64,000 nucleotides of DNA. Source: Thermoproteus uzoniensis 768-20 (GTDB taxonomy: Archaea > Thermoproteota > Thermoprotei > Thermoproteales > Thermoproteaceae). This document shows, one piece after another, positions 1-8,849 of the stretch. Position numbers and translations under genes: made by a program. Location: contig NC_015315.1 in the NCBI RefSeq assembly GCF_000193375.1, positions 1,620,622 to 1,684,621 of the forward strand. The letters run 5' to 3'. The notes below the pieces were generated by a model. The model was not told the origin of the DNA. It did no database searches and worked only from the letters and a program-made list of their open reading frames with translations. Position 1 is the first letter of the stretch. Each line of letters begins with the position of its first letter.

Positions 1-220
1 ATTCGTGACAAGTCGCTGTGTCTGTCGGACAGCATGCGTAAAAATGCCGGCTAAGTGCGAAAGCTGGAATAAAGCCGCACGGCCTCCCTCCTCAACTCTC
101 TCATCCAGGGACTGTCGCTCTGCCACTCCGCGGGAGTATACACTATGAGCTCTATATTTAGCAACTACGGGGACGCTCCCCACAAGGCCGTTACCACGAT
201 CATCTCGAGGATCCCCCGCT
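1..220. other. No gene recognised at the left edge
   Basis: No reading frame of convincing length or composition, no tRNA and no repeat was seen in these bases. The stretch could be the promoter-distal flank of a gene outside the window. Confidence 0.5.
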
Positions 221-505
221 TCATACCTTCTTGAAGACGAGGACGTGGGTTCCGCTCCCCCACTTCCCCGGCCCCGTGGAGTAGACCTTGTAGTGGCTCA
301 ACAACCTCAGCCCGCGCTCTGCCGCCTCGTCTACAAACCTGACGGCCGACGTCCTCCTCTCCTCTATATTGGCTATGCCAAGTAGCAACGCAGAGAGCTC
401 TAGGTAGAAGAAGTTAAGAAACGCCTCTTCTGCGCCGATGCCCAGCTCGCCGATTTTTCGTATACTTCTGCAGTTATAATCAAGATCGCACAAAGCGGCG
501 AACAC
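221..505 (-). CDS. Hypothetical protein, 94 aa
   Basis: I do not recognise this family. The frame starts with GTG and encodes a compact soluble protein. The centre is helical (an EEAFLNFFYLELSALLLG stretch followed by an ERRTSAVRFVDEAAERG helix). The end (GKWGSGTHVLVFKKV) reads like a closing beta strand. There is no signal peptide or membrane segment. It is followed on the same strand by nothing recognisable and lies next to tRNA-Pro. Codon use is mixed: the N-terminal third is richer in A/T than the rest. It could be a genuine small gene or a truncated remnant, since no clear TATA box is placed at the usual distance. Confidence 0.45.
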   Translation of the reverse strand: MFAALCDLDYNCRSIRKIGELGIGAEEAFLNFFYLELSALLLGIANIEERRTSAVRFVDEAAERGLRLLSHYKVYSTGPGKWGSGTHVLVFKKV

Positions 506-572
506 CTCGTCTAATATTGAAGTAGCCTATCTAGTTGAGACATAGAAGAAAGATTGAAAGTGCGAACATATT

Positions 573-686
573 TGGTGGGGCCGCCGGGATTTCTGGGCGG
601 CTACGCCCGAACCCGGGATCTCGCGGGCCTGCTCGCGGCCGACGCCGCTCCAAGCCGCGCATCTTACCAGGCTCGACTACGGCCCC
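573..686 (-). tRNA. tRNA-Pro (anticodon TGG) with two introns, one in the T-loop
   Basis: The acceptor strands GGGGCCG and CGGCCCC pair exactly, followed by A and an encoded CCA (573-576). The anticodon stem CGCGG/CCGCG encloses a loop beginning CTTGGA, giving anticodon TGG. The loop is interrupted by about 21 nt near position 37/38. A second insertion of 16 nt interrupts the T-loop after TTC (GGGCGTAGCCGCCCAG, itself a small hairpin), and AAAT then completes the loop. Removing both leaves a normal 73-nt tRNA. Archaeal splicing endonuclease of the crenarchaeal type is known to accept such non-canonical sites. Confidence 0.88.
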
Positions 687-714
687 GGATCAAAAGTATG
701 TCGATTTTAAAAAA

Positions 715-1107
715 TTAAGAGGGCGCCTCCGCCAGCCTCTCGAGCGCTATCTTCTCGGCCAAGAAATCCCTGATGCTGATCACTCCGTAGATCTCGTCGC
801 CCCTCATCACCACCATATGCCTAATTCCCATCTCCCTCATGAGGCTCCAGACCGCCTCGACGTCGTCGTTGAAGTTGACCGTGACCACCTCGCGCCTCAT
901 GATCTCCTCGACGGGGGCCTTCGGCGAGGCCCCCGAAGCGACGGCCCTAACTATATCCCTCTCCGAAATCACGCCCACCAATCTGCCGGAGGACACCACG
1001 GGGAGGAAGCCGATGCGCCTCTCCGCCATTATTCTGGCCGCCTCCTCTATCGTCGCGCTGGGCTCGACAGTTATCACCGGCCTTTTAGCTATAGCCCCAG
1101 CCTTCAC
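715..1107 (-). CDS. CBS-domain pair protein
   Basis: A free-standing protein made of two CBS motifs (roughly residues 8-60 and 72-125), about 130 aa. Each repeat shows the usual sequence: a conserved Val-Ile-Thr-Val strand, a helix, then a GRLVGVISERDI or DEIYGVISIRDF segment. Stand-alone CBS pairs typically bind adenine nucleotides and act as energy or ligand sensors; the partner is unknown here. A longer frame opens at 1122, but a TATA-like box (TTTTAAAAAT, about 1127-1136) lies 26 bp from the GTG at 1107, which I take as the leaderless start. Another CBS-unrelated gene, a membrane transporter, lies just upstream on the same strand. Confidence 0.9.
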   Translation of the reverse strand: MKAGAIAKRPVITVEPSATIEEAARIMAERRIGFLPVVSSGRLVGVISERDIVRAVASGASPKAPVEEIMRREVVTVNFNDDVEAVWSLMREMGIRHMVVMRGDEIYGVISIRDFLAEKIALERLAEAPS

Positions 1108-1168
1108 GACAATATTACACACAGAATTTTAAAAATATTGACTCCGAAAATCGTGAAAAAGTTTATAT

Positions 1169-1951
1169 TTATGAGAAATATGTATATATGCCAAGTCCTA
1201 TTAAGAAAAATCCTAAAATCAATAAGCTAAGTCTACCAGCTCTAACTAGTATTTGAGGAGCCCTAACCAAGCTGACCAAGCCCCTGTAGGCCAGCATCAC
1301 TATACCCAACTGGCCTAGGAAGGAGCCGAAGCCGAAGAGGAAACCCACGAGCGCGGCCGGGAACCAGGGCGCGGCCGCCTTAACCGTCAGCGCCAGGAGG
1401 AGGACCACGAAGAAATCCCCGCCGAAGGCGGCGCCGAGGCCGTGTATCCATATCGCCTTGTAGTCGGGCGCCGCCTCCCCGCCCTCCTCGCGGCTTTTCC
1501 TCAAATATATAGCGGCTATCGCGATCATGGTGACCCCCACCAACACGTCCACAAGCCAGTCGTAGACGCCTCGGAACAGGGCTTCGGGGAGAAGGCCCAC
1601 CAAGGCGCTCATGGCCGTCCACACGAGCGTCAAGGCGCCTGTGAAGGTCGCGGTGGCCAGCACAGCTCTGGCGGTATCCCTCTGCATCATGGCGTAGGAG
1701 ATCGTTATAGGCCACGTATGCTCGTCCGGCTTGAGCCCGTGCACCACGCCTATCGCCAGCATGGCCGCCGGCAGTACGTAGCCGAGAGACGAGAGGATAG
1801 CCCTAGCTACCGGCTCAAGTATATCGGGCATGGAGAGTATGGCTATGATTATCGCCGTCGCGATAACCACGGCCAAGACCACGTCGAGCCTAAGGCCGTT
1901 GTGCACTCCGTCCTCCGTACCACCGGCGGGATTCCTCGTCGCTCTGTGCAT
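1169..1951 (-). CDS. Membrane protein resembling NicO/UreH-type nickel-cobalt transporters
   Basis: About 260 aa with six or so hydrophobic segments. The second segment carries GVVHGLKPDEHTWPI, which resembles the HX4DH signature of nickel/cobalt transporters. A second histidine/glycine-rich segment (IHGLGAAFGGDFF) begins the C-terminal half. A cytoplasmic loop (YLRKSREEGGEAAPD) separates the halves. This suggests divalent-metal efflux or uptake, but substrate is inference. The ATG at 1951 is preferred over the one at 1966 because TTAAATAT (about 1973-1980) is 26 bp upstream. The last 25 codons switch abruptly to A/T-ending codons (see findings). An inverted repeat at 2006-2025 lies upstream of the promoter. 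Confidence 0.65.
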   Translation of the reverse strand: MHRATRNPAGGTEDGVHNGLRLDVVLAVVIATAIIIAILSMPDILEPVARAILSSLGYVLPAAMLAIGVVHGLKPDEHTWPITISYAMMQRDTARAVLATATFTGALTLVWTAMSALVGLLPEALFRGVYDWLVDVLVGVTMIAIAAIYLRKSREEGGEAAPDYKAIWIHGLGAAFGGDFFVVLLLALTVKAAAPWFPAALVGFLFGFGSFLGQLGIVMLAYRGLVSLVRAPQILVRAGRLSLLILGFFLIGLGIYTYFS

Positions 1952-2005
1952 TGCGTAACTCAGCATCCTGCATATTTAAGCTTTTCGCCTACGCTATTAG
2001 ATAAC

Positions 2006-2025
2006 AGTAAACAGCAACGTTTACT
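2006..2025. promoter_or_regulatory. Perfect 7-bp inverted repeat upstream of the NicO-like gene
   Basis: AGTAAAC, six-base spacer, GTTTACT. It lies about 25-50 bp upstream of the likely TATA box of the membrane transporter at 1169-1951 and just past the 3' end of the HTH gene, so it could be an operator or a terminator-like hairpin. Confidence 0.4.
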
Positions 2026-2064
2026 AAAATCCATGTGTTAGCTTGGGCGGCTTAACAAAGCGCG

Positions 2065-2505
2065 CTATTTCGCCGCCCTTTCCGCCAGCTTTTCCGCAAG
2101 GGCAGTCCAGAAAATCTCGGCGAGTTCGTTTTTCTTAGGCTGGTGGCTCCTCGCCGCCTCCAGAACCACAGAGGCGAGCCTCCTCTCCTCCTCGCCGGGC
2201 CTCAGCCCCAGTAGCTCCAACACCCACGGATTTTCCCTAAGGAACTCTGCCGCCGCCTCGAAAAGGGCTTTCGCAAAGGCCTTCGCGGTTTCCGGATCGA
2301 GGCAGTTTCTCCCCTCCGCGTTGCTCCCCTCCTCTTTCTCCTCGACGTTTTCGCCCATTTCCTTCCTAAGCCTCTCCACCTCGTCTTCAGGTATGAGCCA
2401 TTTATCCCCCTCGCGCACCGCCTTTATCTTGCCTTTCCTCGCCCAGTACCTCACGGCCGCAGGCGTGACGTCGAAGATCCTCGCGACTTCCTCAGTGGTG
2501 TACAT
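2065..2505 (-). CDS. HTH DNA-binding protein (MerR/excisionase-like N-terminal domain)
   Basis: The N-terminal 50 residues form a clear winged-helix of the MerR/HTH_17 type: MYTTEEVARIFDV, then PAAVRYWARKGKIKAVREG, then KWLIPEDEVERLR. A charged linker rich in Glu (about 55-70) leads to a helical C-terminal domain of unknown family (about 75-146). Such proteins are usually small transcription factors or excisionase-like DNA benders. The frame extends upstream to 2649, but the extra 48 residues look non-coding. The ATG at 2505, downstream of a TATATAGATA box near 2550, is preferred. Target unknown; the neighbouring metal-transporter-like gene is a candidate. Confidence 0.75.
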   Translation of the reverse strand: MYTTEEVARIFDVTPAAVRYWARKGKIKAVREGDKWLIPEDEVERLRKEMGENVEEKEEGSNAEGRNCLDPETAKAFAKALFEAAAEFLRENPWVLELLGLRPGEEERRLASVVLEAARSHQPKKNELAEIFWTALAEKLAERAAK

Positions 2506-2649
2506 CCTCACGTACGCCCGAAACGGCGCGCGTAAAAACGTTTTCCGTAATATATAGATATTATCGAGAAAATTTTTCTCAAAACACGAGCCGAGAGAAA
2601 CGCAACTCCGCGGCGCCACTAGTCCTAGGAAACCTATAGTTGTGCTCAC

Positions 2650-2990
2650 CTAAGTGACGGTAAGCTACACGACTCCCTGCCACTCGAGGACGGCGCGATC
2701 GAGGCTGGGCTGGCCACCGAGGCCGAGCTCGACGTAGCGAGGCGGACGGCCCTTAAGGCCGTAACGGCGTTGCGCGAGCTGTACAGAAAGGCGGATTGCG
2801 GCTTGCTCGACGTCAAGTTTGAGTCCAGTCGAATAGACCGCGATCCTAGTCGACGAAATATCGGGGGATACGTTCAGTGTGCTGTGCGGAGGCGAGCATC
2901 TAGTAGGAAAACCGGAGATGTCGTCGGCTTGGTCGAGCGGTACAAGAAGCTCCTAGAAATTATAGGAAGCTACTCATGCAGGGCTAGGCG
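2650..2990 (+). pseudogene. purC: purC relic (SAICAR synthase), truncated and frameshifted
   Basis: Three overlapping frames together read like the C-terminal half of SAICAR synthase. From about 2668 the text runs LEDGAIEAGLATEAELDVA, continuing to ALRELYRKADCGLLDVKFE. After a shift near 2825-2840 a second frame gives ILVDEISGDTFSV, the strongly conserved PurC substrate-binding segment. A further shift returns to the first frame for GDVVGLVERYKKLLEII, the usual C-terminal helix. The N-terminal ATP-binding half is absent. At least two frameshifts and the missing half make this a dead gene. Whether the genome holds an intact purC cannot be seen here. Confidence 0.75.
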
Positions 2991-3099
2991 TGTCGGAATC
3001 GCCGCGAACTCCTATCCGTGATATTTTTTACCGACTTAGCGCGTATTTATTTGTACTTCTTCACAGCAATGTAAATATATAGTCTAAATAACACGACGA

Positions 3100-4458
3100 A
3101 TGGAGCAGTCGACTATAGCTGGTCGGTTAGAAAGAATCCCGTGGACATCGTTCCATACGCGCTTGATTATATTACTAGCGATCGGCGAGTTCTTCGAGCT
3201 CTACGACCTATTCGTAGGCGGCTTCGTGACAGTCCCGGTGTCGAATTACTATAATATCTCCCTTGCGGCGTCTATATACTATGTAGTCGCTCTGCTGTTT
3301 CTCGGGGCCTTTGTAGGCGCCATAGTCTTCACGCTTATAGGGGATCTATGGGGCAGAAGGACGGCGCTTCTCTTCAACCTAGCCCTCATGAGCCTCGCCT
3401 ACCTCGCCACGCCGTTTGCGCCGAGCCCCGAAGTCCTCGGCGCGTTGAGGTTCGTCGCGGGGCTGGGCGTGGGGCCCGAGGCCTTGATAGTCCTCGACAT
3501 AATGATCTCGGAGTTCTTCCCGGCGAAGATCAGGGGAAGGGCGCTGGCTACTGCGTACACGATAAGCTGGACCGCGCCTCTGGCGACGGCCTTGCTGGCC
3601 TACTATCTGGTCCCCCACACGTATCTGGGGCTCCAGGGATGGCAGTGGATGTTCGTAATAGGCGGGCTCGGCATACTGCTGTTCTTGCCGTTCCGCTTCC
3701 TGATCCCCGAGTCTCCCCGTTGGCTTGAGGTCAAGGGCAGGACCGCGGAGGCCGAGAGGATCGTGGCCAAGATAGAGGAGGTGGCCGTTAGGGAGAAGGG
3801 CCCGCTACCGCCGCCGGTCCCCGTGCCTGTCGTGAGGGCTGAGAGGGTGCCTCTCGGCGAGCTCTTCAACGAGGAGTACAGGCGCAGGACCATAATGCTG
3901 TGGATATTCGAGTTCTTGCAGACCGGCGTCTACTACGGCTTCGCGAGCTTGGCCCCGGCCGTGCTTTACAGCAAGGGCTTCACCCTCGTGAGGACCCTCG
4001 AGTACTCGGTGTTGATATACACGTCGTATTTCTTGTCGTCGCTTATATCGATATTCGTGATAGACAGCGTCAAGTTCGACAGGAAGTGGCAGGTTGCCCT
4101 CGTGGCGTTGTTGATGGGCGTAGACGGGCTGGCGTTCGGCTACTCCACCACGCCGGTGCAGGTAGTGGCCACGGGCTTCATATTCGGGCTCCTCGCCAAC
4201 ATATTCTCCAACGCGTTCCACCAATACGGCGCAGAGCTGTACCCCACGAGGATAAGGGCGTTCGCCGACGGCGTCCAGTACTCCTTAAGCCGCCTGGGGA
4301 ACTACGTCTGGCTGTCGCTCCTCCCGCTGGTGTTGAAGGCCTACGGCGCCTTCGCCATGTACGCAGTGGTCTTCGCCATGGCGGTGGCCGTGTTCCTCGA
4401 CGTAGGGATACTGGGGCCGAGGGCGTCCCAGATAGAGCTGGAGAAGCTCTCCAAGTGA
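3100..4458 (+). CDS. Major facilitator superfamily transporter (sugar/organic-acid porter type)
   Basis: 452 aa with 12 predicted membrane segments and a cytoplasmic central loop (about 195-255, including the proline run PPPVPVPVV). The loop after segment 2 has the MFS motif GDLWGRR. The loop after segment 6 has FLIPESPRWL, typical of the sugar porter and SV2/organic cation-like branches. GGFVTVP after FFELYDLFV also fits these branches. A TATA box (AAATATATAG, about 3072-3081) sits 26 bp upstream of the ATG, indicating a leaderless monocistronic transcript. Substrate cannot be read from sequence. A second, unrelated MFS gene follows 47 bp downstream with its own TATA box. Confidence 0.9.
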   Translation: MEQSTIAGRLERIPWTSFHTRLIILLAIGEFFELYDLFVGGFVTVPVSNYYNISLAASIYYVVALLFLGAFVGAIVFTLIGDLWGRRTALLFNLALMSLAYLATPFAPSPEVLGALRFVAGLGVGPEALIVLDIMISEFFPAKIRGRALATAYTISWTAPLATALLAYYLVPHTYLGLQGWQWMFVIGGLGILLFLPFRFLIPESPRWLEVKGRTAEAERIVAKIEEVAVREKGPLPPPVPVPVVRAERVPLGELFNEEYRRRTIMLWIFEFLQTGVYYGFASLAPAVLYSKGFTLVRTLEYSVLIYTSYFLSSLISIFVIDSVKFDRKWQVALVALLMGVDGLAFGYSTTPVQVVATGFIFGLLANIFSNAFHQYGAELYPTRIRAFADGVQYSLSRLGNYVWLSLLPLVLKAYGAFAMYAVVFAMAVAVFLDVGILGPRASQIELEKLSK

Positions 4459-4505
4459 CGGCCGCTTTTGCTAAACTTTAAAAGGACCTTGCGCCCCGCC
4501 TTGCG

Positions 4506-5692
<1,187 letters not shown>

Positions 5693-5775
5693 TTTACGTA
5701 TATTTCTATCGGTTTTAAAGCTTTGCCCCGCCGCTTCCAGCGGAGTTCCAAGACCGGCGCGCGGCCCGCCTCGGC

Positions 5776-6092
5776 CTAACGCCACCGCTGGGGCTCGACG
5801 GACTCCCTGGCCAGATCCTCGTCGGCGAACTTCCAGAGCCCCCTCCTGGGATCGAGTATCACTATCCCGAGCTCGCCGGCTAGATAGTCGCTTATCAGCA
5901 CCTCGTCTATATGCGGGTTGACCAACACATTCGCCGTGCGCCTTCTCCCCTCGGCCTTTATATCGACGGACGCCTCCCGTATCCGCAACAACGAGCTTAG
6001 CCCTTCTAGGAGGCCGCAAGCCGATTCACCAACGCGGCAGTCTCCAGCTCCCTACTGCCCGCCCTCAGCCTTGCCCTCACCCTCACCGCCAT
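5776..6092 (-). pseudogene. Broken retropepsin-like aspartic protease gene
   Basis: An ATG at 6092 begins MAVRVRARLRAGSRELETA followed by ALVN and hits a stop after 28 codons. The rest continues in other frames: RRAKLVVADTGG in one and ASVDIKAEGRRRTANVLVNP followed by HIDEVLISDYLAGELGIV and DPRRGLWKFADED in another. The order and spacing resemble single-domain clan AA proteases of Thermoproteales, including the second-half VLISDxLxxELGI segment. The Asp-Thr/Ser-Gly active-site stretch is missing or shifted. Two frameshifts plus a deletion explain the pattern. The 71-codon frame at 5776-5991 is therefore only the 3' piece. Confidence 0.6.
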
Positions 6093-6190
6093 ATATCACG
6101 CCCACCACTTTCTTCACCCGTATATAGCCTACAGGAGGCCTCCCTGAACGTCTCCAGGGCTATCTTGAGCTCCTCGGGCACGTCCTCCAC
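6083..6190 (-). pseudogene. Remnant of the small gene paired with the aspartic protease
   Basis: A GTG about 20 bp from a TATATA box (near 6210) opens a 35-codon frame beginning MEDVPEELKIALETFREAS. It ends in a TGA inside ATGGCGGTGA, so it overlaps the protease start. An alternative frame over the same DNA reads RVKKVVGVIYGGEGEGKAEG, suggesting one frameshift inside a formerly longer small protein. The function is unknown; the coupling to the protease relic suggests a two-gene cassette. Confidence 0.4.
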
Positions 6191-6286
6191 GACACTTCCC
6201 CCGCACCGGTATATAAGCAGATCGGCTTAGGCGCGTACGCGGGAGGCGCCCGGTAAATAATAAAAAGCCTAGGTCCGGCGGGTTAT

Positions 6287-6589
6287 ATGCCGTGCGTCAG
6301 CGATGAGGAGGCCGTGAAGGCGGCGAGGAGGAGGGCCTTGGGCCTCTTCAGCTCTCTGAGGAGGCCGGAGGCAATCGCCGTGAAGTTCGGCGACGATTGG
6401 CTGGTGGGCTTCGTGTCGGCGAAGTACAAGGACGACGAGACGACGCTGGAGGTCAAGTGGTCCTACGTGGACTGCAAAGGCGTGGCCCTCGAGCGCATCC
6501 CTCCCGACGCTGAGGCGGCGCTTAGGTCCCTGCTGGAGGACCTGCCCGGCATAATAAAGAGGGAGGTGGAGGCCAGGTCGAGGAAATGA
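6287..6589 (+). CDS. Conserved small protein upstream of hexokinase
   Basis: 100 aa, soluble, family not recognised. It starts 26 bp after an AATAAAAAG box and its TGA overlaps the ATG of the hexokinase gene (ATGA), so the two are translationally coupled in one operon. The sequence has a central beta-rich segment (EAIAVKFGDDWLVGFVSAKY followed by KDDETTLEVKWSYVD) and helical ends. From general knowledge, the hexokinase gene of Thermoproteus tenax is preceded by a small cotranscribed frame of unknown function; this is probably its counterpart. Confidence 0.85.
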   Translation: MPCVSDEEAVKAARRRALGLFSSLRRPEAIAVKFGDDWLVGFVSAKYKDDETTLEVKWSYVDCKGVALERIPPDAEAALRSLLEDLPGIIKREVEARSRK

Positions 6590-7494
6590 TCTTGGCCATA
6601 GACGTGGGGGGCACCTGGACGAGGGTCTTGCTGGTGAGGCGCGACGGCTCTGTCGAGCGCCGCGAGAAGATAAGGACTGGGGCGGATCCCGTGGGCGACG
6701 CGGCCAGGCTCGCCGACGGCTGGGACTTCGAGGCCGTGGGGGTGGGCTCCATAGGCCCTATGGATCTGAGGACCGGGTGGGTCACCGCGGCCCCCAACTC
6801 CCCCTCCAGCAGATTCCCTCTGGTGGACCCCCTCCTCAAGTTCAAGAAGCCCATATACGTCGCCAACGACTGCGTCGCCGCGGCCTGGGGCGAGTACGTG
6901 CTCGGCGGCTGGGGCGTCGAGAATCTGGCGTATCTGACCATATCCACGGGGCTGGGGGTGGGGGCTGTGGTCAACGGCCACTTGTTATTGGGCAAGGAGG
7001 GCAACGCGCACGAGCTGGGGCACGCCGTCATAGACATACAGGGCGGCGTCAAGTGCGGTTGCGGAGGCCTGGGCCACTGGGAGGCGCTGGCCAGCGGCGC
7101 CAATATACCCAAATACTTTAAGACATACGCCGAGAGGCTCGGCAGGCGGCCGCCCGACGTGAGGACGTCGGAGGACGTCTTCAAGCTCTACAGAGAGGGC
7201 GACCCTCTGGCCCAGGCGTTCATAGACCACTGGCTGGACGTGAACGCGGCCGGCATAGCCGTGATAACGGCGGCGTACGACCCTGAGGTGTTGGTGGTGG
7301 GGGGATCCGTGGCGCTCAACCACTGGGATATCTTCAAGGCGGTCGAGGACAGGCTGAGGAAATACACGCCGCTCACCCCGCCGGCCGTCGAGAGGGCTAA
7401 GTTCGGCGACGACGAGGTGGCCATAGGGGCGGCCGCCCTCGCGATAGAGCCCCCCGACACGCTCAAGAAATTCGGCTACCCCAGAGGGGTCTAG
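6586..7494 (+). CDS. hxk: ATP-dependent hexokinase (ROK family)
   Basis: 302 aa. It phosphorylates glucose and probably other hexoses at C6 for entry into the modified Embden-Meyerhof and branched Entner-Doudoroff pathways. The N-terminus IDVGGTWTRVLLV is the ATP phosphate-binding loop. YVANDCVAAAWGEY supplies the catalytic Asp. ISTGLGVGAVV and the HELGH motif near residue 142 follow. The ROK zinc motif reads KCGCGGLGHWE: the third Cys of CxCGxxGCxE is His. A second nucleotide-binding glycine stretch (LVVGGSVAL) lies near residue 243. Length is normal for the family. It is translationally coupled to the small upstream gene. Confidence 0.95.
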   Translation: MILAIDVGGTWTRVLLVRRDGSVERREKIRTGADPVGDAARLADGWDFEAVGVGSIGPMDLRTGWVTAAPNSPSSRFPLVDPLLKFKKPIYVANDCVAAAWGEYVLGGWGVENLAYLTISTGLGVGAVVNGHLLLGKEGNAHELGHAVIDIQGGVKCGCGGLGHWEALASGANIPKYFKTYAERLGRRPPDVRTSEDVFKLYREGDPLAQAFIDHWLDVNAAGIAVITAAYDPEVLVVGGSVALNHWDIFKAVEDRLRKYTPLTPPAVERAKFGDDEVAIGAAALAIEPPDTLKKFGYPRGV

Positions 7495-7516
7495 CGAGGG
7501 CTCCCCAGCGCGGCTA

Positions 7517-7570
7517 TTGTCAGTCAAGTGACAACAATAAATAGGGCCATTGTCAGTTAAGTGACAATGG
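7517..7570. promoter_or_regulatory. Two palindromic operators flanking the TATA box of the ATPase gene
   Basis: Site 1 (7517-7534) is TTGTCA-GTCAAG-TGACAA. Site 2 (7547-7570) is CCATTGTCA-GTTAAG-TGACAATGG, with perfect 9-bp arms. Their centres are 33 bp apart, about three helical turns, and the TATA-like AATAAATA (7536-7543) lies between them. Site 2 covers the predicted transcription start and both candidate start codons. This looks like an autoregulatory operator pair. Confidence 0.75.
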
Positions 7571-8751
7571 AGCTCGTCGACAAGTCCAACCCCTGGTGGT
7601 GGGATCCCGAATGGCACACGCGGGATCCGCACATATCTGCCTGGGAAGCCCAAAGGGTCAAGTGGACTCCCCAGTGGTTGCGGGAGATCCCCCTGGAGGA
7701 GCCCTCGTTGACCTTCGTCTACGGGCCGCGGCAGATAGGGAAGACCACGGGACTGAAGCTGCTCATAAAGAGGCTCGTCGACGAGAGGGGGCCGCGCTCC
7801 GTCGCGTATCTGGACCTCGACGTGATGGCGTCCCTGGCAGAGTTCAGACAGACGCTGGAATATTTAGTCAGAGAGAAGAGGCGGCTGGGCGTGAGGAGGC
7901 TCGTGTTGATCCTAGACGAGGTGACGGCGGTTGAGGGCTGGTGGAGAGTCCTCAAGTACTTCATAGACTCCGGCGATCTGAGAGGCGACGTGGTCATCGC
8001 ATCGGGCTCCTCCGCCGTGGGCCTGGCCAAGACGCCCGAGAGATTCCCCGGAAGGCGGGGGGCGGGGAGAGACATCGTCGTCCTCCCCCTCTCCTTTCCC
8101 CAATACGTCGAGGCCAGAGGCTTCGACAAGAGGCGCGCCGCCGCCGACCCGGCCACCGCCTCGGCCCTCTTCGAGGACTACTTGAGGACGGGGGGCTTCC
8201 CCAAGTCCATAAACTGCCACCCAGACGCCGAGAGGTCCCTCATGGACGCGCTGATATCGGAGGCCTACAGACACGGCAAGAGCCCCAGGCTCCTCCAAGA
8301 CATCCTGGGAGCTATCGTGGACGCGGCGCCGGGGCCCACCTCATACCACGCGGTGGCCCAAGAGCTCGGGATATCCCACAACACGGTCAGAGAATACGTC
8401 GAGTTCCTACAAGACATATTCGTGATAGGCGTATCCCACCTCAGATCCGGAGGCAAGATATACAGGAGGAAGGAGAAGAAGCTCTTCTTCAGAGACCCAT
8501 TCGTCTACAGGACAGCCGCGTTGTGGACAGGCAGACAGTACAGGCAGGAGGCGGCCCTGGAGCACGTAATCGCCGAGCATCTATACCGCAAGTGGGGCGA
8601 GATCTACTACGAGCGGAACAAGGCAGAGGTGGACGCAGTCGCCGGGCCGCTGAGGGTAGAGGTCAAGCTCTCCCGACCCCGCCGAAGCTATCCGCCCGAC
8701 GTAGTCGTCGTGACCATGGAAAACGCCCCGAGATTCCTGCTGGAGCTCTAG
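7567..8751 (+). CDS. Archaeal P-loop ATPase with C-terminal DUF4143-like nuclease-fold domain
   Basis: About 394 aa. The N-terminal AAA-type domain has Walker A YGPRQIGKTTG (about 50-60) and Walker B RLVLILDEVTAVEGW (about 110-125). Sensor-like ASGSSAVG follows. A winged-helix (HAVAQELGISHNTVREYVEF, about 260-280) precedes a C-terminal PD-(D/E)XK-like segment with EVDAV and VEVKLS. This architecture is frequent in archaea and its cellular role is poorly defined; links to mobile elements or toxin-antitoxin-like behaviour have been suggested. Either GTG 7561 or ATG 7567 may be used. Two palindromes in the promoter suggest tight self-regulation. Confidence 0.88.
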   Translation: MELVDKSNPWWWDPEWHTRDPHISAWEAQRVKWTPQWLREIPLEEPSLTFVYGPRQIGKTTGLKLLIKRLVDERGPRSVAYLDLDVMASLAEFRQTLEYLVREKRRLGVRRLVLILDEVTAVEGWWRVLKYFIDSGDLRGDVVIASGSSAVGLAKTPERFPGRRGAGRDIVVLPLSFPQYVEARGFDKRRAAADPATASALFEDYLRTGGFPKSINCHPDAERSLMDALISEAYRHGKSPRLLQDILGAIVDAAPGPTSYHAVAQELGISHNTVREYVEFLQDIFVIGVSHLRSGGKIYRRKEKKLFFRDPFVYRTAALWTGRQYRQEAALEHVIAEHLYRKWGEIYYERNKAEVDAVAGPLRVEVKLSRPRRSYPPDVVVVTMENAPRFLLEL

Positions 8752-8849
8752 CCCACCCCGCGCCCATAACGGGCAACAGGCGGCGGACGGCCGATATTGA
8801 CGGCTATCTAGAGGCCTCGCAGTTTCAAGCTTTCGTCAATAACGACGAT

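Noticed and set aside
535-1230. Long plus-strand frame over tRNA-Pro and the CBS gene
   Set aside because: It crosses a tRNA and its text is His/Arg-rich antisense of the CBS protein.
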